DNA of 64,000 nucleotides from Rhynchospora pubera (GCA_028095005.1 CM051459.1:198439902-198503901), one strand, 5' to 3'. Positions 21,971 to 34,889 are shown, counted from the first letter of the stretch. Translations and numbers: made by a program. Notes: generated by a model not told the origin, from the sequence alone.

Positions 21971-22800
21971 TCTCATTGATATTAAAATAAAGCTATTGAA
22001 ATTGTCTGATTAAAATTTGAAGGACATAAGAAAATAACACATTGACTAAATTTATACCCTTTTACTGCCACGAGGCACCTATTCTCAGAAAATAGTCGTC
22101 CAAATGACGCTTTTATTGATTCAGATCGAACAATGAACTGCAAAATAATTTATTATGCCGAGTCAAAATAAGTCAATACAAAATTTCAATTATTGGAAGA
22201 ATGGGTTAAAATGTGAACCAGAGTTTGCTAGGAGATAAAATTGAATATCCCTGACGTGTCCTAATGACTCAACATTAATCAAACAATGATTTTTTACTTC
22301 ATTCCTTATTGAGCTGCATTCGAATTTAACACAAAGATAAGGATAAAATTTGTATAGTTATCCAAAAGATTACAAACTTACCATCTTGTAATGGTCAGTA
22401 TTGAAGCTGGGAATAAGATCCCACCTGATGCAATGCACCACATGTTCAACCTCATTTTCTTCATTTTCTCTCCACTATTAACTCTTCTAGCTGTTGCTAC
22501 TGCATATTTCTACCATGTGTACATTGTACGAAGGCTGAAAGGTACATCAAAATAATATAATAAATACAACTAATTAATTTAATTAAAATCCCTTCAAACT
22601 ACACAAAAATCGTAATAAAAATGACATAGTTACTTTAAAGCACCTCAAATGACGTAAAAATTGTAGCATTAGATACACTTAACTACACTTTTAAGGGGAC
22701 TGAAACAACGAGGGTTTATTAATTTCAAAAGAGAGGAGAAGTGAAATACCGATTAGCTTCGACAGTCTGTCTCGATAGTACGGACGGACGAGCGGCCATC
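21970..22800. other. Intergenic, no gene seen
   Basis: AT-rich sequence without a frame, inverted-repeat pair or RNA gene that I can support. Confidence 0.55.
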
Positions 22801-22826
22801 ATCGTCGCCGGTGGTAAGACTACTAC

Positions 22827-22998
22827 CTTGATTGAACTGTAGCCTAGCGCAATGTAAGAGCGATAGTCGAGAGAATCGTGTTCGATCGCATCCTCGAAGG
22901 AGAGATTGGAGATCTTGCTGTTAATGGCGATCTAGTATGCGCCGAGCGTCGAGGTAGAAATTATTTTGGAGGTTGAAGGGAAGGTCCGGCGCTGCCAT
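22827..22998 (-). pseudogene. Coatomer subunit epsilon (epsilon-COP) 5' exon fragment
   Basis: On the minus strand ATG at 22998 opens MAAPDLPFNLQNNFYLDARR. After a frameshift and a TAA the same exon continues as IAINSKISNLSFEDAIEHDS then LDYRSYIALG, ending at 22827 before GTAGTAG. Plant epsilon-COP starts with the same order of motifs (PDPLFNxRNxFYLGAYQAAIN, NLSPEDAxERD, HRSYIALGSYQ). Only this first exon is recognisable. The intact protein is a TPR-rich subunit of the COPI vesicle coat; this copy is dead. The means of its arrival here is unclear; no flanking transposon ends were found. Confidence 0.7.
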
Positions 22999-23559
22999 GG
23001 CGATGCAAAGAGGAGAGAGAAATTAGATCTGGAAGAAGAAATGAAAATGAAGAGGGAGTTTGATCTCAGTTTAGTCGAATTGAATGGAGAGGGTACGACT
23101 CGCTCTTGTTGTGGTTGTCGGGTTTGGGCCCATTTAAAAACATTTGTAATTAAACTCCGGCCTGCTGGGATGACATGATGTCCCGAGAATAAGATGGCAA
23201 TTAGGATTTTCGGGAAAGAATCGGATCGAGCGGCACTGGCGCTACTGCACTGAACAGGAGGGACGGCCCATTTTCGGCCGAATTAAACTCGGCCCAGAAA
23301 CAATTTTGACCTACTTGTTCAATTTCTCCTACTGACTTGTTCTCGACTTGTCGCCTTTCTTTTCTTACGGGAATGAGATCAACCATCCAACAATTTACCA
23401 TCCAAATATCCACTCTCACCAGCAACCACCAAATGGGCTTTTAGGGCGCCCAAGCCCAGTTTTTCTGCGTGCTGACGTCATCCGCACGCTCAGCGCTCAT
23501 TTGTCGCGTGCTGACGTCAGCATTTCGTGTTATGTTTGATGCTTTAAGGGATGAGTTAA

Positions 23560-24170
23560 ATGTTCAACAGTTTTTGAACTAAATACAATAAGGGATGAGT
23601 TAATTTGCGTTAGGAGTTCAGTTTGATACATTTATAAAGTGACATATTAATGATTTTACATCATTTTTTGGCTCATTCGGCCGACAAATTTGAAAATACC
23701 GCATCAATTTAAAGTTCATTTTGTTAGCACAAGAGATAATTTAACATGCGTTATATGTTCGATTTGATATCTTTGTAATATAACAAAAAAAAACACACAA
23801 AAACTAGTATTCAAATAAAACATTAATATGATCCATAAAAAGATAACAATAATATCATCCCTAAAACAATATGATCAGATTTAACAATCCAAACAATACA
23901 AATTTTAACCAATTTAAAAGATAATACAATCACAATTCATACAAAATATTATAACACATATTTTGTTTGGTACAAATCTGAATGTTAGTGGAGAATGAAC
24001 ACACAACGCCACACCAACTCGATCGAACCCTCAGCCCAAACCTGCGTAATATGAATACAAAAACATATGGAAAGTGTTAACGATATGATCCCTAAAGAAT
24101 CCTTTCAGGCAATTTTACGTAGAGAATAGTTTCCACCAATGTAACATAAGATGATCCCTTGTGTCATTTA
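23560..24170. other. Intergenic, no gene seen
   Basis: AT-rich. The phrase AAGGGATGAGTTAA occurs twice (about 23547 and 23590). Nothing else supported. Confidence 0.5.
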
Positions 24171-24236
24171 ACTTATTATTTACAGTATCTAGCACATCTT
24201 TTGTGTAAAATTTGAAAGTAAACATTTGCACAAGTA

Positions 24237-25460
24237 ATTCCTAGATGCATGTAATATGATAAATGAAACAACTAACTGAACACTTGTATAAATACACAAG
24301 AATTAGAGTGTGATAGCAATACTAAACATGTACAATTAATATAATTTCATCCATATATGCATTTAATATAACATATAAAGAATAGGGGCGGAGGGAGGCA
24401 GTAGGGTGCGAAGCTTGGCTTTGACCCCCTGTCATTTGCGAATTTTGTGAGACGCATTAAGTTTTTCAACATAAATTAATTGATTTTACCATTTCAGCCT
24501 CCCTTGTCATATAGGCCTTGTAAAATGTTTGACCCCCTTGTTACACGGGCCTAGTAAAAGATTAATTCCAATCACATAAATCTCTTCAAGACAGCTTTTC
24601 CTGTAGCAAAAGTCCAGCTAGGAAACTTATATACCACGCTTAAATATAAAAGATAAAATGAAATTGGAAACAAAATATATGGTCTTATGTGATATTCTTT
24701 TGAAGAAAAATGCTCTCTTCAACCAATTACAGAAAAATCTATTTGTTTTGATCGCTTGATCACCTCCATTGGTGGGTGTACCAACAAAGTCGTGCCCTTT
24801 CATCTATTTTTTATCTTCCCAAGCCGTGCTCTGATTAATCGGCTTCAAGAGTGCATGGAAATTCTTAATGTTGCTCCTTTCATTACTACTACTAGTAATA
24901 TAGTGAGGTTCGATTGAATGATTGAGACAGAGCTCTATCGATACTATTCAAGAGAGCTATCTCAAACTCAACAATAGAAATTGAAAAACAAAAATAAAAT
25001 ATCCTTTCTCAAAGCAAAATTTTTAATGTAAACCCTAATTAGCCTCGCCGCTTCTACACGGCGTAATTTTTCTCTATCCAATACCTTTGCAGCCTTCTCT
25101 TCGTTTTCTACTCGCCCTTCTACATTATGCCCCCTATTCTAAAATCCTAGCTCCACCCCTGATAAAGAAAGTAATTAAACACTTGTAGAAATACACATGA
25201 ATAATAGTGTGGCAGCAATGACAATAATCTAATTCCTAGATGCATGTAATATAGCGTTTAAAACAACTAACTGAACATTTGTGTAAATACGTATGAAGAG
25301 GTTAGAGTGTGACATCAATACTAAATATGTCCAGTTACTCTAATCTCATCCATAGATGCAATTAACATATCATATAAAGAAATTAACTGAACACTTGTAG
25401 AAATACACATGAATAATAGTGTGTCAGCAAAAGACAATAATCTAATTTCTAGCTGCATGT
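24237..25460 (+). repeat. Tandem repeat of about 100-116 bp, split by a hAT element
   Basis: Units built around TAACTGAACACTTGTAGAAA and ATGCATGTAATATA recur at about 24276, 25176, 25271 and 25387. When the inserted element at 24383-25161 is removed, spacing is roughly 96-116 bp, giving about four units. Confidence 0.7.
24383..25161. mobile_element. hAT-type non-autonomous element, 779 bp
   Basis: Ends TAGGGGCGGAG and CTCCACCCCTG are inverted repeats, flanked by a perfect 8-bp duplication ATAAAGAA (24375-24382 and 25162-25169). No transposase is visible. It interrupts a tandem repeat whose units continue on both sides. Confidence 0.88.
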
Positions 25461-25740
25461 AATATAACATGTAAAAACAATGAAACCTATAATGAAACAA
25501 TTCTTATATAAGAAATCTAATTGGTAAATGGTAAGTAATACTATGATCGACTACTATTCTTATATAAACAATTCTTAAAATAAAATTGACAATAACGCAT
25601 TATCCACTAACAAATGTTCATCAGTAATCAGGAATCATAGTCTGAAACCAGAAAAAAAAAATTTGTAGAAAAAGAAAAACCTTAGTTTCTAAATGCCGAG
25701 GAGTAATTAAACAAAATTAGAAGAAAAAAAAAGAACTTTG

Positions 25741-25962
25741 AGAAACGGAGATGAGAGAGATATAAGCTTGTTCAAGATCGGGCATGAGGTGAGTATCGTT
25801 TCACTCAACGTTGAGGTGAATCCTTCAGTAACAATTTAGGAGGGTTCGAACTTCATCTCTGTTTCTCCTATTTTGCAATACCTCCTGAGAAGGCGAGATG
25901 GAGGATTCGAGAAGAGGATCCAGAACCTTCCTCTTCTTGGGCGGTGGCTCCGCCGTAGCCAT
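25741..25962 (-). pseudogene. 5' fragment of an unnamed plant nuclear-protein gene
   Basis: Minus strand from ATG at 25962: MATAEPPPKKRKVLDPLLES, then SISPSQEVLQNRRNRDEVRT, LLNCY, a stop, then RIHLNVE, a second stop, and NDTHLMPDLEQAYISLISVS. The pattern PPPKKRK / SQE..L..RRNRDE / LMP.LEQAYLSLI resembles the N-terminus of a conserved plant protein whose name I cannot give with certainty. Two stops and loss of everything downstream make it a pseudogene. An upstream in-frame ATG at 26037 extends the frame but is probably leader sequence. The PKKRK stretch would be a nuclear signal in the intact protein. Confidence 0.5.
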
Positions 25963-26329
25963 GGCCGTCGTAGATGAGTGAGACACAAGGACTTGACTTG
26001 GGACTCCAGAGTCGAAAATAACCGACAAGGTCGTCATGGCTAGAGAGAGAAAGAGAAGATCTCAGATCTAGTCTAGAGAAGGAGAGATTTAAAAATGGAA
26101 AATGAAATGAGAGATTGAAAAGTCGCATCTGTAATTCTGGTAACGTGAATGTTATGTGAGGAGAAGAAAGAGAATGTTTGAATGGTTGGATGGAAAATAA
26201 TGGGATGGTAAATACCAATTACCCTTTTCTTACTCGAGCGTAGTAGGTACAATGGTACATACTGTAACATACATGAAGGATTAAGGTTAAACATGCACTG
26301 CGTAAACGGGGGTGACAAATTAGAGGATA

Positions 26330-27540
26330 GTTGTCGAGCACATAAATTTAATTAAGATTTTTTTATTGAACTTAATTGGAATAGAGATTAATTAAGTTGA
26401 ATGGAAATGCTGATAATTGGTTATACATGTCTACACGATCAATTTTACAATGCATGTCCAGATGACACCAAAGTTTACAATAGAAAAAAATTCGTAATTA
26501 GTTCCTAGAATGTCACTAGCTAACCACTTTCGCTTTTAAAATTTCAAAAAATTCGATTTAATACTTAAATATTTATTTATATATGATCAATTTGGTCATA
26601 TTAATTTTGTAAAGGTCCATTTTAGCGTTCATGTTCCAATAATATTTATGCTGAAATTGATAACAAATTTAATTTTTAATTAATTTTAGTCACACAAAGC
26701 TGAATTGTTCCCATTTAAATGATTCTAAACATTAAGTAGCCAACAAGCAGAGTCCAAACATTTTTCTGAATTTAACGCACAACGCGCAATTTACACATTT
26801 CTACTTAGCGCCAAGCAGAACTAATATCTAATATCCATTATCCAAAATTGCAAGATAATTTGCTAGAGTAGACTAATACGAGATGTCAAATATGTTTGAA
26901 AACACTAAACACCAACGCACACTCTTTTCTCCTGCAAAATTGGTCCTCACACTACAAACCAACAAACTCTTCTCCTCTCTTAAGATTGTCTCATCATGGT
27001 ACCAATTAATGTCTCAAAGCAGTTCAACCCATCCAACTCCACTGCAAACCGAGGTGCATCTTGCTTCCTTTTCCCTTCCTTTTCTCTCTTTTCCCCTTCT
27101 CCCAAACTGGACATTTCTTCATCTACCTTCTATAATTAGAGGAATAAAGAACATGAAAGATGAAATCTAGATAGATATCCCTGTTATGGATTCGTAATTG
27201 AGAGGTAAGAAAAGAAAACCATTTTCCGAGAGGAGTTGAAGAAAGTGGGTGCAGTTTCACGAGCCATTTCGTTTAGAAATGAACGAAATCCTTGGTTAGA
27301 CGCCATTGATGGGGCTAAGAGAAATGAGAGCTGTTTCTAATTAAGAGGAGTGTGGCCTCTGTTGATATTTATATGGAATCACTTGGAAACATGTTCAAGA
27401 TTTAAATGGTCTAAAAAGGGAATGGGTACGGAAAGATATTAGGACTTTAGAAGGATCCGATTCCTTTTAGCTACTTGCAGTTGGATTGGGTTATCGGGTA
27501 GGGATGGAATCATCGAGAAACTGTCACCTGTATATATACT
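26330..27540. other. Intergenic, no gene assigned
   Basis: Mostly AT-rich. Around 27200-27345 one plus-strand frame looks coding-like (contains EELKKVGAVSRAISFRNERN then PWLDAIDGAKRNE) but is short, flanked by stops, and not recognised. The frame at 26883-27170 is low-complexity and not supported. Confidence 0.35.
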
Positions 27541-27811
27541 ATACTTATAAAAATATTCGTAAAAAAATCATAATAATTTCACAAGATGAGTTCTAAATAA
27601 TTGTTATATTAATTATGGATCATTGATTTGCGATCTAGATGTTGATTTCAGATAAAAAAAATTAGACCATTTGACAAAAAAAACGTCAAGTGGTATTAAC
27701 AATTTATTTTTTGGAAAGATATCCACATGTATTTAAAAGATTCAACCAAAATAATTTTATATTTTCTAACATTATTATTTTTGATTAATGAGATGGAACC
27801 AAATAGTCCTA

Positions 27812-27963
27812 GCTTGCGTTTGGATCGTTGGAAGAAAGAAGAAGAAGAAGGAAGAAGAAGAAAAAAATTATAAACAATCTAAACTCTTCACATACACACT
27901 TCTCAATACTTCTTTCCACTTCTTCCCTTCTTTCCTTCTTCTCACACCTATCCAAACGCACCC
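27812..27963 (-). mobile_element. Tourist-like MITE, copy C
   Basis: 152 bp, ends GCTTGCGTTTGGAT and ATCCAAACGCACCC, flanked by CTA (27809-27811 and 27964-27966). Opposite orientation to copies A and B. Confidence 0.87.
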
Positions 27964-28261
27964 CTAGATTGCAAAAGAATAGCAAAATTACGAGTTATAT
28001 TGATGGCATTTTTGTTAGTCCGTTTAAACCCGATTAACATGAGATAGGATGGAAATACGAAGAAAAGAGCCCCAAGAAGAGGATCAGATAGGATGGCATT
28101 ATGGTAATTTGAAAAAGCTAGTTTGTTCGGGGCGACTTTGCTGGTTCAAATAGAGGATAGGGTTATCTTAAATTGGTTTGGCACCAAATGAAGCCACGTT
28201 CTTAAATCAAATCGCCACATGGCAAAACTCTTATCTTGTATCTCACTCCAAGCAACACTAA

Positions 28262-28419
28262 TATTTTCGTTTGGATGCGTTGAGAAGAAGTAAGAAGAAG
28301 GAAGAAAGAAAAAAGAAAGATTATAAACAATCCAAATTCTTCACAAAGTTACACACTTCCTAATATTTCTTTCCACTTTTTTCCTTTTTTCTTTCTTCCC
28401 ACACCTATCCAAATGATGC
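28262..28419 (-). mobile_element. Tourist-like MITE, copy D
   Basis: About 158 bp with degenerate ends (CGTTTGGAT / ATCCAAATGATGC) and the shared core in reverse orientation (CTTCACAAAGTTACACACTT). TAA on both sides (28259-28261 and 28420-28422) fits a 3-bp duplication. The ends are more diverged than in the other copies. Confidence 0.75.
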
Positions 28420-28842
28420 TAAACTTCTTACAAACATTTGTATTCAAATAAAATATATAGAGTTTAATTTTTTGCATTTTTAATATCGAAATTGTCAATC
28501 CAAGTTCCTCAATATAATCTAAGTATGTATATTTTATTATTTTTGTAAGAAACTAAGTTCTACTATTTTAAAAATTGTTTTATTGTTGATTTGTTGTTTT
28601 ACCTTTTATCAATTCCTATTTGACATGCAAGCATTTGTATAATTTTCTTTTTGAAGAACTATCTTCATAGTGAAATAATCCAAATAAATTAATCAATTTG
28701 ACATTCTACGAGATTTTGATATGTAGACCGCACTAAATGCCTTACGTCGGTTTACAATAGCCTAGCTCATGTTATACTAATTTATCAAGTTATTATAAGA
28801 TTTTACAAGATCATACATTAGTTCCATTTTATTGCTTATATC

Positions 28843-29119
28843 AATACCTGTCAAACTTTTATACCGGAAGCGGAAACCACAATTTTCATTTCCGTTCCGT
28901 TTCGTCAAACGTAACAGAAATTTATTCCATTTAACATTCCGTCTCTATTTCCTATTAATTTCAGCCTTATTTTCGTGTTCCGTTTCATTTACGTTAATAA
29001 ATTTATGTTCCGTGTCCGTTCTGTTTTCGAAAACGAAACCCATTTCATCTTTCATTTAACGTTCCGTTTCAACGGAACGGAACGGAACAACGGAACGGAT
29101 GTTAATAATGACAGGCCTA
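28843..29119. mobile_element. hAT-like MITE rich in GGAACGGAAC, 277 bp
   Basis: Inner ends CCTGTCA and TGACAGG are inverted; the full 11-bp ends differ at outer positions. Flanks CTTATATC (28835-28842) and CTCATATC (29120-29127) fit an 8-bp duplication with one change. The interior is dense in TTCCGTTCCG / CGGAACGGAA, as in hAT subterminal repeats. Confidence 0.6.
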
Positions 29120-29663
29120 CTCATATCACAACTATACTTTGACGAATTGATGAAGAGTCATATTGAGTGGGATTCATAGGATTATTATAATTTCAGAGGA
29201 GAACGGAGTAATGTCAGACAACTTATTCAAGTTGTGACAATTATCTTTAACCAGATTCCGACCAGATTTCATCCGATTCCAGTCGATTCTATTAAAATCT
29301 CAGCCGATTCCACCGATTCAGTGGTATTTCGGTCTGAATCGCAAAAAGTCAGACAACTTATTAGAATCGCTATTTCGGTTTGAATCGCAAAAAGTCGACT
29401 CAGTAGGTGCCGAACCAGTCTGACTCGCCATTTTGTCGTTCAGACCCTATTATCTTCCGTATTTGTAACGTACGCTGATATGCATTCTTTGATGAATAGG
29501 CCGAGTCCCTGACAGGCTCACAGCCCAATAACAACGTAATTAGGCCTGTATCAACGAACTATGACTTCTACCTTTTCCGGTTTTCCCATAGACATCAGTT
29601 CAGTCCTCATCCCGCCACTTCTAAAACCCTAGTGTCATAACTCCCAACTCATAACCGCTGACA

Positions 29664-32600
29664 ATGGCCACTGCCGTAGAAGGCGGCGGAGGCGAAGCCC
29701 CTCATCGATCGCCCGAGGAACTCGTGGCCAAGGCGATCGCCCCCGTCAAGCTGCAATACCTCCGCCCACCTCCTGTCAGGTCCAGTGGCGACAGTACTGG
29801 TGGAGATGGTGAAGTTGGCAAGGGAAAGGAAAAGACTGGCGATGCTTCTGGTTCCGGTTTAGTGAAGGAGAAGAAATCTAAGAGGCAACTTAAGAGGGAG
29901 AGAAAACAGGTTACTGTTGGGTTCTTTTTTTTATTTAGTATATGGTCAGTTCATCTGGGTACAATGTCAGTGGATAGGGGTTGACATGTTTTTGTTGGTT
30001 TTTGTTTTATTTACATGACTTCTATGTTTATAAGTTTAATTTTTAGGATTTTTTTTTGCTTCACTAGGTTGATCCAAATGCATTTTATGAATTATATTAT
30101 TCCTTATCTGATGCATCATCTCTGTTTTTGGATTCAGCAAGTACAATCAGTCGCAAATATGTGCACAGAAGTAGCGAGAACTGGAAATATGGATTCATGT
30201 CCTTTTGGTTCCAAATGCCGCTTCAACCATGACCTTGAAACATATCTTGCTCAGGTATATTACATTCCTTTTTGCCTTTGATGCTATTAACAAAGATAGA
30301 TTATTGCAAACTGTGGAATTTGATTTCATTTTCAGCAGTAATTGTAAGATGTATGGATGTAAATTTAATTATTCTTTTTACAAAATTATAGAAACCAGCT
30401 GACTTGGAAGGGACGTGCCCATTTGATAGTGAGGAAAAGGTTTGTCCTTATGGTGTAACCTGCCGTTTTTTGGGGACTCATAAGCAAAACCTAATTATAC
30501 AGTCTCAAGATTTACAACGCAGAAAGAGTCATGAGATAAACAACCTAGACAAAGATCTCCAAAAATCTCTTTGGAAGGGCAAGGTTAAATTTCCCAAGGC
30601 TGAGGCTCAACTAAAGCTTCTAGGTTTGAAGGTAAGTTCTTTCAAATTAGAGAAAGTAAATAAATCCAGCCGAAGTCAATAATTCATTTTTTTTTATTTT
30701 TTCTTGAAACACTTCCTATTCTTTTTATTTTTTTGTTGAATTGTTGGTAACTTGGTATTTTTTTTATTTGCAGGGTGGTAAAAAAGAGAGGTTGGAGACT
30801 GATGGCGAACAAGATGAAATAAAGGACGAAAGTGTGAAAGAGGGGGATAAAGTGGAGGAAGAATCCATTACAGATGACGAATCCAGGCCTCTTAAAAAGT
30901 CAAAGAATGAAGTTGATGCAGAAAGTACCCATGAAACTAACAATGGTGAGTCTCCTCTTTTTTTTCACAAATGATGATAATTTTGTAATACTCGCGATTT
31001 CTCAAATTTTTGTGGAAATTGCCCTGCGATGATATCAGCAAAGAAAATTTTGCAGGTCGCTAAACTAGACTTAGTCATAGATGCTTCACTGAACTTTAGT
31101 TTGCCTCTATATGCTACTAGCTTCCTTTTCTTTATTTATATTGAAATAGTGGAAATGCATAATAATTTATTCAATTATTGTGTTTCTAAATTCAAATAGC
31201 TTAACAAATTAATATTACTACACTGAATGATGTTAGTTTTGCTTTTGAATTATTGTTATAATTTTGTGGTTGCAATATGAATAGGTACATGTTGCGTTGA
31301 AGAAGACTGTGAAAATGAAATAGCAGAGGGCAAAATAGAGAACAATTCGCCAAAAGATTCCTTGAAGTCATCTTTCAAGGTTGACATAGTCCCAAAGCTG
31401 CAGTTACGGGAGAAGAAACTAATTGATTTCAGGGGCAAATTGTACCTTGCCCCTCTTACAACTGTTGGTAATCTTCCTTTCAGGAGGGTGTGCAAAGGAT
31501 TTGGGGCAGATGTTACTTGCGGAGAGATGGCCATGTGCACCAATCTTTTACAGGTACACATGTTGTTGCTCTCCAGAATATATTTTGAACGATGTAACAA
31601 AAATGATTTGTCGATTATTTTCTGGGACTAAATCATACTTTGCAATGCACTGGCACCATTGCGACTTTTAAGGACTGAAGGAAATGTCTATTCATATAAG
31701 TTAACTTATTGCTTTCCATTTAAACTTTTTTGGGGCATATTGTGGTATGTTAGTATATAAATAATGTTGACATACAAGAAAACAACATTCTTTTATTTTT
31801 CATGTGACTTCTTAGACCTCATTTTGGAACTTTTTTCACTCCTTTAACAAAAGGGACAAGCATCAGAATGGGCGTTGTTGAGGCGGCACCCATCAGAGGA
31901 CTTATTTGGAGTTCAGATTTGCGGGTCCTACCCTGACACTGTAACCCGCACTGTTGAATTAGTGGATAGTAATTGCTCAGTTGACTTTATTGACATAAAT
32001 ATGGGTTGCCCCATTGACGTTGTTGTTAATAGAGGAGCTGGCTCTGCTCTTTTGACAAAACCTATGAGGATGAAAAGTGTTATTCAAGCCGCTTCTGGTA
32101 TAATTGATAGACCTTTGACTGTTAAGGTAAGGTATCCTTTTCTTTATATGGCAGTATTGTCAAATTTTGCCATGATTATATATTTGTTACTATGAGCCTC
32201 TGCAAAAGCTAGGTGAAATAAAAGATGTAATTCATGGAGGCTATGCTTTAATTGACATAGAATAGTGTTAAATATGAATTATCAACTATTCCCAAACACT
32301 ATTTGGTGTCTGAATGGATGGTTCTGTTTGGTGTTGTCGCTTACCCTGCTGTTCTGCCATTCCATCTGAAAATTGGGTTAGTGACTATTCCAAAAATCCA
32401 GCTCACCATTCTTACATTGCTAGATCAAATCATGTTCCAAGTGCACCTGAAGAATATTATGCTTAATTGATACCAGAAACAATCCCCTCAACATAAAAAG
32501 AGAAAGGCTGAAGAGAAAAGTGAAATATTGTGGGAGGCTACTATTAAGCTCTTGTATATAGTAAATAAAAATCACACAAACACAGAGAAGAACAAATTTG

Positions 32601-33833
32601 AAAAATAAAAAATGATTATAGAAGAGGAAATAAACTCTCTAGGATGGCAAAAAAGCTAAAATAATAATAGAGGAGGCTCACTTCTTGACCATGAAACTGA
32701 AATGAAAATAAAGTTTAAAAGAAAAAGCATTTTCCTAATATTATTTTTTTCCCCTCATTTTATAGGTAAGAACAGGATATTTTGAGGGGAGAAACCGAAT
32801 AGACTCACTTGTTGCTGACATTTACAGCTGGGGTGCAAGTGCCTTGACCATACATGGAAGGTCGAGGCAACAACGGTACAGCAAGCTTGCTGATTGGGAC
32901 TATATTTCCAAATGCTCCAACAATGCTCCTGAGAAGTTAAATGTCATAGGTAATGGTGATGTTTTCTCATATTGTGATTGGAACAAACACATGTCTCAAT
33001 GCCCCAAGATGTCGGCATGCATGATTGCTCGGGGGGCTCTTATAAAGGTACAAATATGTTTGTTTGTAATTTTTTTATGAATTTCAATGTTCAACATTTA
33101 TTGGTTCATCAGTTGCATAATTAATAATGGATATTTGCTGTTGGAATAGCCATGGTTATTTACAGAAATAAAAGAGCAGAGGCATTGGGACATCACTTCT
33201 GGAGAAAGATTTAACATACTAAAAGATTTTGTGAGATTTGGTCTTGAACATTGGGGTTCTGATAATAAAGGTATAATTTGTTTGTTTTCTCTTCCCAGCT
33301 GCTCCTCTTTTCTCCTTTGGCAAGAAAATTGAGAGAGGTTGAAAGGGAAATAATTACCTTATACTAACATTTTGAGAAATGCGCATCAGGTGTGGAGACG
33401 AGTAGGCATTTCTTGTTAGAGTGGTTGAGTTACACATACCGCTATGTACCGATTGGTCTGCTGGATGTGGTACCTCAGCGCCTCAACTGGAGGCCTCCTA
33501 GTTATTATGGTCGAGATGATCTTGAAACCCTAATGGCTTCTGACTCAGCTGCTGATTGGGTATGTGCTGATTATTTTTACAATTTTTCTCTGTGCATGTG
33601 CTTAGATGGGACAATGTACTTATGCCCTGATGTTCTGAAAGAAAAGAACAAAACAAAAGACTTGTATTGCAACAATGAGCTTATATGTTATATTCATGAC
33701 CTGATCCAGTTATCCTGATTATTTTTTGGAACAGATAAGGATTTCTGAGATGTTGCTTGGCAAAGTTCCAGAAGGGTTTACCTTTGCACCAAAACATAAG
33801 TCCAATGCCTATGACCGAGCTGAGAATGGCTAA
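29664..33833 (+). CDS. DUS3: tRNA-dihydrouridine(47) synthase [NAD(P)+], DUS3-like
   Basis: Ten exons join in frame into 662 aa: 29664-29909, 30138-30254, 30392-30631, 30774-30945, 31285-31553, 31854-32126, 32766-33047, 33150-33270, 33390-33559, 33735-33833. All introns are GT-AG. Residues about 90-115 and 130-152 form two CCCH zinc fingers (CPFGSKCRFNHD and CPYGVTCRFLGTH). The flavin-dependent Dus barrel begins near residue 300 with KLYLAPLTTVGNLPFRRVC, followed by INMGCPIDVVVNRGAGSALL with the expected catalytic Cys400, then LTIHGRSRQQRYSKLADWDY. The C-terminus is KHKSNAYDRAENG. The length matches human and plant DUS3 proteins. The family reduces uridine 47 in the tRNA variable loop using FMN and NAD(P)H. 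A 5'-truncated, frameshifted duplicate lies at 41434-42255. Confidence 0.96.
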
Positions 33834-33968
33834 TAACATATGTTTTTTTGCTGTGTATATTTTAGTAGTGTACCACTAATCTGTTTATCCACGGAATCTA
33901 TGCTACTAGATAAAAGCGAACCGAAATTGGATTTGTATTGACATATTGGATTCTGTAAGAATAAATTT

Positions 33969-34635
33969 GGAAAATTAGATGTACACCCCTCTTATCTTTT
34001 CTAATTGGAAATATACCCCTCTAATCTTTAAAATAAGATATATATACCCCTCAAATCATATTATTTTTGGATATTTACACTTATGATTAATTTTTATAGG
34101 TTTTTTAATATTAAAAATCAGTTTTATATTTTTTTTGACCGAATTGCCCTTTATTTTCGTCTAAAAATTAGGTTTATACCCTACCCCTCTAATCGTCTCT
34201 CTCGTTCTACCGCTACATTACGTGTCTCTTGAATATGGCTAGCTGGCATCTGACACTTGGACCCGCTCCCTCATCGTTCCTACCCTCAATGCTTCGCTTC
34301 TTCCTCTTACTCTTATTTGCTATTTGAAATCAGAACGTAACTGCGAAGTGTGAAAATCATTCAAAATTTAAAGTACTTGGCGTTCTTTTCATAAGGCCTC
34401 ACTGGAGAGAGTAATTAAAATTTAGAACTAGGTGAATCGCTAGAGATGTTCAGATGAAGGGCAATTCGGTCAAAAAATATACAACTGATTTTTAATATTA
34501 AAAACCCAATAAAAATTAATCATAAGGGTAAATATCCCAAAATAATATGATTTGAAGGGTATATATCTTATTTTAAAGATTAGAGGGGTATATTTCAATT
34601 AGAGAAAATTAGAGGGGTATACACCCAATTTTCAA
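33969..34635. mobile_element. Foldback element with ACACCCCTCT arms, about 665 bp
   Basis: The left arm (from GAAAATTAGATGTACACCCC, with repeated ATATACCCCTCTAATC) and the right arm are reverse complements over about 170 bp. It lies just after the DUS3 stop codon and is absent at the corresponding place in the duplicated copy near 42385, which shows it is an insertion or that region was otherwise rearranged. Target duplication not resolved. The centre (about 34180-34400) is less AT-rich and unrecognised. Confidence 0.7.
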
Positions 34636-34889
34636 TCACACAAAACGAAGCGTTGCGGAGTACTATGTGATGTACCAAATTGGCCAAGTAAAATATAAGT
34701 TGGTAGAAAGCATAATAAAAATTTGGTGAATAATTTGGAAGTCTACAATTAGAAAGTTTTATATCATTGGATATTTCATATTACTGTAAGCATGCATATA
34801 AAATTTCATTATGAAATAAATTTTAAATGTCCTCAAACAATTTAAAAATGAAATTATATTTTTAAAGGTCATCAAACAATTGGGATGAC

